From an uncultured Clostridia bacterium (GTDB lineage: Bacteria > Bacillota > Clostridia > Oscillospirales > Oscillospiraceae): DNA of 14,545 nt. Position 1 is the first letter of the stretch. Each line of letters starts with the position of its first letter. The stretch is from NCBI GenBank assembly GCA_938049125.1, contig CALICR010000090.1, positions 1 to 14,545 of the forward strand. Reading direction: 5' to 3'. Position numbers and translations under genes: made by a program. Under the pieces are notes generated by a model that saw only the letters and a list, made by a program, of their open reading frames with translations, searched no databases and was not told the origin of the DNA. Below are positions 7,275 through 14,017 of this stretch, in pieces.

Positions 7275-8048
7275 ATGCTGGCGATCGAGCGCAAGAACGA
7301 GATCCTCGCCAAGCTCCGCGCCGAGCAGCGCGTGCTGGTCAGCGAGCTGAGCGCGCACTACGGCGTCACCGAGGAGACCATCCGCCGCGACCTCGATAAG
7401 CTTGAAAAAGAAGGCTACGCCACCAAGACCTACGGCGGCGCCATCTGGGGCAACAGCACCAAGGCGGACCTCTCCTATACCATCCGCAACAAGACGAATG
7501 TGGAGGCCAAGCGCATCATCGCCGCCGAGGCCGCCGCCGTCATCGAGGACGGCGACCACCTCATGCTGGACGACAGCTCCACCTCCCTCTACATCGCCAA
7601 GCAGATCAAGGAGAAAAAGCACATCACCGTCATCACCAACTCCATCGAGATCATCGTGGAGCTGGCCCCGGTGGAGGGCTGGACCATCATGTCCACCGGC
7701 GGCACGCTGAAGCCGGACTCCCTGGCCCTCGTGGGCTTCCAGGCCCAGCAGACGCTCCGGAATTACCACGTGGACAAGGCCTTCATCTCCTGCAAGGGCC
7801 TCGACCGGGAGAGCGGCATCACCGACTCCAGTGAGCACCACTCCCTCAACAAGCAGGCCATGCTCCACGCCGCCCGGGAGACCTACCTCTGCCTGGACGA
7901 CTCGAAATTCGACAAGGTCTCCTTCGTCCGCATTGCGGACTTCTCCGCCCTGACCGGCATCGTCACAAACCGCTGCCCGGACCCCGCATGGACCGCCTTC
8001 CTCCGGGAACGCGGAATTCTCGTCCTCTCCCCCGCCGAAGCGAAATGA
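7275..8048 (+). CDS. DeoR-family transcriptional regulator
   Basis: This is a 257-residue sugar-type repressor. An N-terminal winged helix-turn-helix (about 5-58) carries the family signature VSELSAHYGVTEETIRRDL (22-40) and ends in TYGGAI, close to the usual HGGA. The C-terminal DeoRC domain (about 75-250) resembles ribose-5-phosphate isomerase and normally binds a phosphorylated sugar. The phosphate-site-like segment DGDHLMLDDSSTSLYIA (about 94-112) and the FISCKGLD stretch are present. Length is typical. Start ATG 7275 has AAGGAA eight bases upstream. The gene faces away from the MBOAT operon and precedes a glycosidase-like gene, from which it is separated by a terminator and a new promoter. 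Its likely targets are itself, the downstream gene, or both. A kinase or transporter, the usual partners of DeoR regulators, is not present here, so the effector sugar is unknown. Confidence 0.9.
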   Translation: MLAIERKNEILAKLRAEQRVLVSELSAHYGVTEETIRRDLDKLEKEGYATKTYGGAIWGNSTKADLSYTIRNKTNVEAKRIIAAEAAAVIEDGDHLMLDDSSTSLYIAKQIKEKKHITVITNSIEIIVELAPVEGWTIMSTGGTLKPDSLALVGFQAQQTLRNYHVDKAFISCKGLDRESGITDSSEHHSLNKQAMLHAARETYLCLDDSKFDKVSFVRIADFSALTGIVTNRCPDPAWTAFLRERGILVLSPAEAK

Positions 8049-8058
8049 CCGATTCTTC

Positions 8059-8088
8059 AAGGCCTGCATCCAATTGGATGCGGGCCTT
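8059..8088 (+). terminator. Terminator after the DeoR-family gene
   Basis: A 13-bp stem (8059-8071 with 8076-8088, one T-G pair) has an AATT loop and is followed by TCTTTC. It starts 11 bases after the stop codon and separates the regulator from the next gene. Confidence 0.85.
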
Positions 8089-8127
8089 TCTTTCGCCTTG
8101 AACAGCCCCGGCTGACCGTCTAAAAAC

Positions 8128-8156
8128 TTGAAAACCGGCCTCTGTCATGCTAGGAT
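8128..8156 (+). promoter_or_regulatory. Promoter of the glycosidase-like gene
   Basis: TTGAAA (8128-8133) and TAGGAT (8151-8156) have a 17-base spacer. The boxes cover the only upstream in-frame start codons (TTG 8128 and ATG 8155), so translation must begin downstream at 8233. The resulting leader of about 70 bases contains a seven-bp inverted repeat (8165-8171 with 8182-8188). Confidence 0.6.
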
Positions 8157-8224
8157 GACGGAGACCGGAGGCCCTGTCTCTCCTCCGGAGCTTTCAGAGG
8201 AACAGGGCGCTTCCGCCCGGAAAA

Positions 8225-8230
8225 GAGGAG
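8225..8230 (+). promoter_or_regulatory. Closely spaced ribosome binding site for the glycosidase-like gene
   Basis: GAGGAG lies only two bases before ATG 8233. The spacing is unusually short, but no other in-frame start codon follows for over 300 bases and the upstream ones lie inside the promoter. Confidence 0.45.
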
Positions 8231-8232
8231 CC

Positions 8233-10047
8233 ATGGGAAAAAGAAACGACGTTGTACTTTCGGACTTCGGCAGTCTCTGCCGCCCTGCCGCGGCGCTGTC
8301 CGCCGCACGCACCGCCACCCAGTGGGAGCTGGTGCCCTATGAGACCACCGGCGGCTATCAGGGCACGCTGCTCGCCAGCCTCAAGGGCGGAACGCCGCCC
8401 CCGGTGACCCTATCGCCGCAGCTCACGGGCTGGTACGCCATCTTTGTCTGCATTGGTGCCTACGCCAACTGGGGCGCCGTCAACTCCCACGTCAACCTTC
8501 AGCTCACGAGGGACGGCGCGCCCTCGAACTTTGTGCCCGGCACCGGCGGCCAGGACATTCTCGAGGAGTCCTACTGGAAATGCGCCGACATGACGGGCCA
8601 GGACGTGACCATCTCCAAATTCAGCGGCCTGCCCCAGGAGGACGCGGTCCTCGCCTGGCTGCGCTTCGTGCCTCTCACCGAGGAGGAGGCCATGCGATAT
8701 CAGCAGGACACGGCCCGCACCGACACGAAGGTGCTCTACGCCACCCACGATATGCATGGGATGCTGGGCCAGTACTGCCCCGAGACGCCGGAGGAATGGT
8801 GCTGCATCCTTGAGAACTACCGGGACAGCGACGTTCGCTCCGTCTCCCTTGAGAACGTCTTCATCTTCAACGGTGAGATCACGCCGGGCCAGGACACAGC
8901 GACCTATCCTTTCTTCCGGGACTTCGACCGGATGGTCCAGCAGCGGCTCCCGAAGTACTACACGGACGAGCTGATGGCGAAGCTCTTCGCCTACGGCCAC
9001 AGCATGGGCCTCGAGATGTACTTCAGCCTGCGTATGGGCTTCTGGGGCATCGAATTCCCCTTCGACCGGTTTTACTTCGACGTGAAGTTCTTCCGGGAGA
9101 ACCCCCAGTGGCGCTGCCGCAACCGCGACGGTGAGATGATCCACCGGATGTCCTACGTCTACCCTGAGGTCCAGGACTATATGCTGGACCAGTTCTCCCA
9201 CATGGCGGAGCAGGACTGCGACGGCGTGGAAATGCTCCTCAACCGCGGCGCACCCTTCGTGCTCTTTGAGCCGCCCTTCGTGGAGGCCTTCCGGCAGAAA
9301 TACGGCGTCGATCCCTGTCTGCTGCCCCTGGAGGACGAGCGGGTCCAGACCATGCACTGCGAGATCATGACGGGCTTCGTCCGCCGCCTGCGTGAGCGGC
9401 TGGACCGCGAGCGGGCCGCCCGGGGTCAGAAGCGGCTGAAGCTTATCGCCCGGGGCCTGCTGAACCTCTCCGACAACCTGGTCCAGGGCATCGATCTTGA
9501 GCAGTGGGCCAGGGAGGGCCTCATCGACGCGGTTATCAGCTACCCCGTCCAGCTCCGGGAGAACCTCACCGGCGACGTCTGGCAGACGGAGCACCCGGAC
9601 CTGCTGGACCTCGAAAAATACCACAAGCTCGCCATGACGGCGGTGCCGCCGCTGACCGAGTCCTTCGGCGACTTCCGCTTCGCCGGCACGGAGCCGAGCG
9701 CCTTCACGAAGCAGTTCTATGTGCCTGTGGAGGAGCGGGTGCGCCAGTTTGCGGCGCTCGAAGACCGCTACGGCGTCGAGGTCTACCACGACATCATGCC
9801 CCGGCAGCTCTCGCCCCAGGAATATCGGGCGCGGGCGCTGGAGCTGTACCGCGCCGGGGCCAAGCGCTTCTCCCTTTGGGACACCTATGGCCGGGTGCCG
9901 GTCCGCTCCCGCTGGTACTATGCCGCCCGCCTCGGCCACGCCCAGGAGCTGGAGACCATGCCCACCGGCGAGGGCGTCATGACGAGCCTTCACTACATCT
10001 CCCGCATCGGCGGCGTCAACTGCAATCTCTACGCGCCCCGCGGATAA
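8233..10047 (+). CDS. Cytosolic TIM-barrel glycosidase-like protein (GHL10-like), unknown substrate
   Basis: This 604-residue protein has no signal peptide or membrane segment. Residues about 20-155 look like a beta-sandwich, possibly carbohydrate binding (GWYAIFVCIGAYANWG). Residues about 165-560 resemble the TIM barrel of uncharacterised family-10-like glycosyl hydrolases. Supporting strings are YPEVQDYMLDQF followed by CDGVEMLLNRG (Asp330, Glu333), then FRQKYGVDP, and GAKRFSLWDTYGRV near the C-terminus, which recall strand-end motifs of that group. The assignment is by pattern memory, and I cannot name catalytic acids with confidence. Neighbour context fits sugar metabolism because a DeoR-type regulator is directly upstream. 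Its own promoter at 8128-8156 and the terminator at 10050-10085 make it monocistronic. The start at 8233 is preferred over the longer open frame because the extension overlaps the promoter. A non-catalytic carbohydrate-binding role is an alternative. Confidence 0.7.
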   Translation: MGKRNDVVLSDFGSLCRPAAALSAARTATQWELVPYETTGGYQGTLLASLKGGTPPPVTLSPQLTGWYAIFVCIGAYANWGAVNSHVNLQLTRDGAPSNFVPGTGGQDILEESYWKCADMTGQDVTISKFSGLPQEDAVLAWLRFVPLTEEEAMRYQQDTARTDTKVLYATHDMHGMLGQYCPETPEEWCCILENYRDSDVRSVSLENVFIFNGEITPGQDTATYPFFRDFDRMVQQRLPKYYTDELMAKLFAYGHSMGLEMYFSLRMGFWGIEFPFDRFYFDVKFFRENPQWRCRNRDGEMIHRMSYVYPEVQDYMLDQFSHMAEQDCDGVEMLLNRGAPFVLFEPPFVEAFRQKYGVDPCLLPLEDERVQTMHCEIMTGFVRRLRERLDRERAARGQKRLKLIARGLLNLSDNLVQGIDLEQWAREGLIDAVISYPVQLRENLTGDVWQTEHPDLLDLEKYHKLAMTAVPPLTESFGDFRFAGTEPSAFTKQFYVPVEERVRQFAALEDRYGVEVYHDIMPRQLSPQEYRARALELYRAGAKRFSLWDTYGRVPVRSRWYYAARLGHAQELETMPTGEGVMTSLHYISRIGGVNCNLYAPRG

Positions 10048-10049
10048 CA

Positions 10050-10085
10050 AACGAACCCCCGGACTGATCGGTCCGGGGGTTCGTT
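10050..10085. terminator. Bidirectional terminator between glycosidase-like and lyase genes
   Basis: A perfect 15-bp GC-rich stem (10050-10064 with 10071-10085) has a six-base loop and lies three bases from each convergent stop codon. T-rich ends follow on both strands, with TTTGTTAT on the minus side. Confidence 0.88.
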
Positions 10086-10088
10086 ATT

Positions 10089-11252
10089 TCAGCAGCCGTG
10101 CCGCTTCAGGACATCGGCAATGCGCTCCAGCGCCTCCATGAGAACGCTTTTCGGGGTGCCGAAGCACATCCGGAGGTTGTGGTGGCCCGGCATGGGGTTG
10201 TAGCGCTCACCGTCGCGCATCTCCACGAGGGCCTCGTCCAGCAGCCAGGGCATGATCTCACCGATGGGCCGCTCGCTCCGGGGCCAGAGGAAGAACGTGG
10301 CATCCGGCTCACGGATGGACCAGCCGGGAATCTCCCCGTTGATGAATTTGCAGGCCTGATCCGCGCTCTCGCCCAGGTAGGTACAGAGCTGGTCCATCCA
10401 GTCGCCGCACTTCGTGTAGGCGGCGATCATGGCTTCAAAGGCGAGGATGTTGTGCGGATTGCCGTTCTGCCCGGCCATATGGCCCAGAGCGGCGCGGAGC
10501 TTGTCGCTCCGAATGATGGCGTAGGCCTGGTTGATGCCCGCGAGGTTGAAGCTCTTGGAGGTGGAGGTCAGCAGCACGCAGCACTCGTCCGCCTCGGGGC
10601 AGGCCTGGAAGATGGTCGTATGGGCGTTCCCATGGAAATAGAAGTCGCTGTGGGTCTCATCGGAGATGAGGTACGCCCCGTGGCGGCGGCAGATGTCCAC
10701 CATCTGACGGAGCCGCTCCCTGGGGAAGTACATCCCGACGGGATTGTGGGGCGAGCAGAGCAGCAGGACCTTGGCCCCGGTGGTGCGGAAGGCGTCCTCC
10801 AGCCCCTCGAGGTCCACGTCCCAGCCCGTCTCCTCGGAGTAAAGCAGGCGGTTCTCCACGACGGTGCGGCCGTTGGCCCCGATGACCGACGGAAAGGGAT
10901 TGTAGACGGGCGGCTGGATGACGATGCCGTCGCCCGGCTCCGTCAGCGCCTGGAGCAGCCAGCCGATGGCCCCCATGACCGAGGGGACCCAGAAGATGTC
11001 CTCCTTGCGGGGCGTGAAGCCGTGGCGGCTTTGCTGCCAGTGGATGACGGCGTTGTAACGCCGCTCCTCGTCCAGCGTATAGGAATAGATGGGGTGGGAC
11101 AGCCGGTTTTCCAGCGCCGCCGTGATGGGCGGGGCCACGGCAAAGTCCATGTCGGCAATGCCGAGGCAGATGCGCTTCCCCGTGGGGTCGTCGTCATAGC
11201 GGTGACAGGCGGTGTGCCGCCGGTCGATCACCCGGTCAAAATCATAGATCAT
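10089..11252 (-). CDS. MalY/PatB-family PLP-dependent C-S lyase (cystathionine beta-lyase type)
   Basis: This 387-residue fold-type I PLP enzyme belongs to the MalY/PatB group, which typically cleaves the C-S bond of cystathionine or cysteine to give pyruvate, ammonia and a thiol. The typical N-terminus YDFDRVIDRR, then GIADMDFAVAPPI, the cofactor-pocket segments CSPHNPVG and SDETHSDFYF, and the Schiff-base lysine Lys233 in STSKSFNLAG are all visible, with NLRMCFG near the end providing the carboxylate-binding arginine. Length is normal for the family (about 390). ATG 11252 is chosen over the GTG at 11288 because GAGGGA sits eight bases upstream and the family N-terminus begins exactly there. 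It has its own promoter and terminator. No methionine or cysteine gene is adjacent, so physiological substrate and any regulatory role (as for E. coli MalY) cannot be told. Confidence 0.92.
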   Translation of the reverse strand: MIYDFDRVIDRRHTACHRYDDDPTGKRICLGIADMDFAVAPPITAALENRLSHPIYSYTLDEERRYNAVIHWQQSRHGFTPRKEDIFWVPSVMGAIGWLLQALTEPGDGIVIQPPVYNPFPSVIGANGRTVVENRLLYSEETGWDVDLEGLEDAFRTTGAKVLLLCSPHNPVGMYFPRERLRQMVDICRRHGAYLISDETHSDFYFHGNAHTTIFQACPEADECCVLLTSTSKSFNLAGINQAYAIIRSDKLRAALGHMAGQNGNPHNILAFEAMIAAYTKCGDWMDQLCTYLGESADQACKFINGEIPGWSIREPDATFFLWPRSERPIGEIMPWLLDEALVEMRDGERYNPMPGHHNLRMCFGTPKSVLMEALERIADVLKRHGC

Positions 11253-11315
11253 GGCAGGAATCCCTCTTTTTCTGCGGAATCTGCGCACCGCGGGCCGCGG
11301 CCCGGACGCCGGTCT

Positions 11316-11343
11316 ATTATATCAGATCATGCCGCGATTACAA
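11316..11343 (-). promoter_or_regulatory. Promoter of the C-S lyase gene
   Basis: The minus strand has TTGTAA (11343-11338), a 16-base spacer and consensus TATAAT (11321-11316). The -10 box lies about 65 bases upstream of ATG 11252. Confidence 0.65.
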
Positions 11344-11358
11344 GGCGCATTTCGCGCG

Positions 11359-11374
11359 CCTTTTTGCAAAAAGG
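11359..11374. repeat. 16-base perfect palindrome in the divergent promoter region
   Basis: CCTTTTTGCAAAAAGG lies between the two divergent promoters, 15 bases upstream of the minus-strand -35 box and 17 bases upstream of the plus-strand -35 box. Its core TTTTTGCAAA recurs at 11430-11439, just before the GTPase ribosome binding site. It could be a shared operator, but no binder is known. Confidence 0.5.
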
Positions 11375-11391
11375 ACGCACACAGCCCGCTC

Positions 11392-11420
11392 TCGACGCGC
11401 GGCGTTTTTTGTGGTATATT
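11392..11420 (+). promoter_or_regulatory. Probable promoter of the GTPase-nuclease/ylmH operon
   Basis: TCGACG (11392-11397) and TATATT (11415-11420) are 17 bases apart. The -10 box is good and the -35 box moderate (four of six). The start of transcription would be about 25 bases upstream of the start codon, giving a short leader. Confidence 0.5.
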
Positions 11421-11451
11421 GAAAGAAAGTTTTTGCAAAGGAGGACCCTGC

Positions 11452-14016
11452 ATGGCCGGACAAGCCGCCGAAAAACGGATCTGCATCGGGCTGCTGGCCC
11501 ATGTGGACGCGGGCAAGACCACCCTCTCCGAGGCCCTGCTCTACCGCGCCGGGGCCATCCGGACCCTGGGCCGCGTCGATCACCGGGATGCCCACCTCGA
11601 CACCCACGAGCTGGAGCAGGCCCGGGGCATCACCATTTTCTCCAAGCAGGCGGTGCTGGAGACCGGCGGGACCGCCCTGACGCTGCTGGACACGCCGGGC
11701 CACGCCGATTTCTCCGCGGAGATGGAACGGACGCTCCAGGTCCTCGACTATGCCGTTCTCGTCATCAGCGGCACCGACGGCGTCCAATCCCACACGGAGA
11801 CGCTCTGGTCCCTGCTGCGGCGCTACCGCATCCCCACCCTGCTCTTCGTCAACAAGATGGACCTGCCCGGCCCCGGACGGGAGGCCCTGCTGCGGGAGCT
11901 GCGGCAGCGGCTGAGTGAGGACTGTGCCGACGCCGAGGCCCCGGACTTCCACGAGGAGGCCGCCCTGCGGGACGAGGACCTGCTCGCCCGCTTCCTCGAA
12001 ACCGGGCGGCTGGAGAACGCGGACCTCGCCGCGCTGATCCGGCGCCGCCGCCTCTTCCCCTGCTTCTTCGGCTCCGCCCTGCGGCTCCGGGGCGTGGACG
12101 AGCTGCTGGACGCCCTGGACCGCTTTACGGTCATGCCGGATTACGGAGAAGAATTCTCCGCCCGGGTCTACAAAATTCTTCGGGACGCCCAGGGCAGCCG
12201 CATGACCTGCCTCAAGGTCACCGGCGGCGCGCTGCGCGTCCGGGACCCCCTCGCCTACTCCGGCGAGGACGGCACGGTCTATGCGGAGAAGGCCACCCAG
12301 CTCCGGGTCTACTCCGGCGCGAAGTTCGAGACGGTCCCCGCCGCTCTGCCCGGCACGGTCTGCGCGGTGCTGGGTCTCTCGGCCACACGGCCCGGCCAGG
12401 GCCTCGGGGCCGCCGCCGAGGCGGACGCGCCGCTGCTGGAGCCGGTCATGACCTACAGCCTCCTGCTGCCCAAGGACTGCGACCGCCGCGCCCTGCTGCC
12501 GAAGCTCCGCCAGCTGACGGAGGAGGACCCCCAGCTCCACATCACCTGGGACCCCCAGGTGATGGAGATCCAGGTGCAGCTCATGGGCGAGATCCAGACC
12601 GAGGTGCTGCGCAGCCTGCTGAAAAGCCGCTTCGACCTCGACGTGCAGATCGGTCAGGGCCGCGTGCTTTATAAAGAGACCATTGCCGCCCCGGCGGAGG
12701 GCGTCGGCCACTTCGAGCCGCTGCGCCACTACGCCGAGGTCCACCTGCTGCTGGAGCCGCTGCCCCGTGGCACGGGGCTCCAGTTCGCCGCCGACTGCCG
12801 GGAGGACCAGCTGGACCGGAACTGGCAGCGCCTCATCCTCACCCACCTCCAGGAGCGGAGCCACCGGGGCGTGCTCACCGGCGCGCCCATCACGGACCTG
12901 CGCATCACGCTCGTCTCCGGCAAGGCCCACCTCAAGCACACCGAGGGCGGCGACTTCCGCCAGGCCACCTACCGCGCCGTGCGCCAGGGCCTCATGAGCG
13001 CCGAGAGCATCCTGCTGGAGCCGGTGTATTCCTTCCGCATTGAGGTGCCCCAGGCCCAGGTGGGCCGGGCCATTCAGGACATCCGCGCCCGCTTCGGCGC
13101 CGTCTCCGCGCCGGAGACGAAGGACGGCACCGCCGTGCTCACGGGCACGGCCCCCGTCGCCACGCTCCGGGGCTACCCGGCGGAGCTGGCGGCCTATACC
13201 CGGGGCCTTGGCCGCATCGCCTGCCGCCCGGCAGGCTATGCGCCCTGCCACAACGCCGCGGAGGTCATCGCCGCCGCGGACTACGACCCGGAGGCGGATC
13301 TGGAGCACACGCCGGACTCGGTCTTCTGCGCCCACGGCGCGGGCTTCCCGGTGAAGTGGAAGGACGTGCCCCAGTATATGCACCTGCCCAGCTGCCTGCG
13401 GGCGCCGGGCGAGGCCGCGCCGCCCCCGCGGCCCCGGAGCCTCCGCATCGACGACCGGGAGCTCCAGGCGATCCTGGAGCGGGAGTTCGGTCCCATCACG
13501 CGCCGGACCTTCCGCCCCGCCGCAGCGGCAAAGCCCGCGCCGTCCGCCAAAAAAGAGCAGCGCCCGGCGGAGCCGCGGCGGCGGGTGCTCATCGTGGACG
13601 GCTACAACGTCATCTTCGCCTGGGAGGGCCTCAAGGCCCTGGCCGCCGTGGACCTGGAGGGCGCGCGCATCCAGCTCATGGACCTCCTCAGCAACTACGC
13701 AGGCTACACGGGCTGCGAGCTGATTCTCGTCTTCGACGCCTACCGCGTCCGGGACGGGCGCGGGGAGCGGAGCGACTACCACAACATCCACGTGGTCTAC
13801 ACCAAGGAGGGCGAGACCGGCGACCAGTACATCGAGCGGCTCACCCATGAGATCGGAAAAAACGACGCGGTCCGCGTCGTCACCTCCGACGCGCTGATCC
13901 AGCTCTCGGCCCTGCGGGCCGGGGTCCTGCGCATTTCCGCCCGGGAATTCCACGAAGAGCTGGCGCGCGTCAGCCGCGCCATCGCCGACGCCATCGGCGG
14001 GAAAGGAGCGAATTGA
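11452..14016 (+). CDS. TetM-like translational GTPase fused to a YacP/Rae1-type NYN ribonuclease
   Basis: This 854-residue two-part protein starts with an EF-G/TetM-type GTPase (about 1-650). G1 is AHVDAGKT (16-23), switch I RGITI (58-62), G3 DTPGHADF (80-87), G4 NKMD (134-137) and G5 SAL (208-210). Domains II to V follow, with the domain IV/V region matching ribosomal protection proteins. The loop facing the decoding site reads HTEGGDFR (496-503), whereas Tet(M) has a Pro-Val-Ser-type tip, so drug eviction is unlikely. After a Pro/Ala/Lys-rich linker (about 680-708) comes a NYN/PIN-like domain (711-854) of the YacP/Rae1 family: VDGYNVIF (Asp716, Asn719), VFDAYR (Asp762), GDQYIERL (Asp791, Glu795) and TSD (Asp813) supply the acidic metal site. 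B. subtilis Rae1 cuts mRNA in the ribosomal A site. Inference: the GTPase part delivers the nuclease to ribosomes. Start ATG 11452 follows AAAGGAGG at good spacing. Confidence 0.9.
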   Translation: MAGQAAEKRICIGLLAHVDAGKTTLSEALLYRAGAIRTLGRVDHRDAHLDTHELEQARGITIFSKQAVLETGGTALTLLDTPGHADFSAEMERTLQVLDYAVLVISGTDGVQSHTETLWSLLRRYRIPTLLFVNKMDLPGPGREALLRELRQRLSEDCADAEAPDFHEEAALRDEDLLARFLETGRLENADLAALIRRRRLFPCFFGSALRLRGVDELLDALDRFTVMPDYGEEFSARVYKILRDAQGSRMTCLKVTGGALRVRDPLAYSGEDGTVYAEKATQLRVYSGAKFETVPAALPGTVCAVLGLSATRPGQGLGAAAEADAPLLEPVMTYSLLLPKDCDRRALLPKLRQLTEEDPQLHITWDPQVMEIQVQLMGEIQTEVLRSLLKSRFDLDVQIGQGRVLYKETIAAPAEGVGHFEPLRHYAEVHLLLEPLPRGTGLQFAADCREDQLDRNWQRLILTHLQERSHRGVLTGAPITDLRITLVSGKAHLKHTEGGDFRQATYRAVRQGLMSAESILLEPVYSFRIEVPQAQVGRAIQDIRARFGAVSAPETKDGTAVLTGTAPVATLRGYPAELAAYTRGLGRIACRPAGYAPCHNAAEVIAAADYDPEADLEHTPDSVFCAHGAGFPVKWKDVPQYMHLPSCLRAPGEAAPPPRPRSLRIDDRELQAILEREFGPITRRTFRPAAAAKPAPSAKKEQRPAEPRRRVLIVDGYNVIFAWEGLKALAAVDLEGARIQLMDLLSNYAGYTGCELILVFDAYRVRDGRGERSDYHNIHVVYTKEGETGDQYIERLTHEIGKNDAVRVVTSDALIQLSALRAGVLRISAREFHEELARVSRAIADAIGGKGAN

Positions 14017-14017
14017 C

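Noticed and set aside
8128..8232. Upstream TTG/ATG starts for the glycosidase-like protein
   Set aside because: They lie on the -35 and -10 boxes of a good promoter and have no ribosome binding site.
10098..11918. A 606-codon plus-strand frame across the lyase and into the GTPase
   Set aside because: Opposite to a gene with intact PLP motifs and crosses promoters and the true GTPase start in another frame.
11452..14016. Tetracycline resistance gene of the tet(M/W/O) type
   Set aside because: Overall fold matches, but the drug-site loop is not conserved and a nuclease domain is fused. No mobile element surrounds it.
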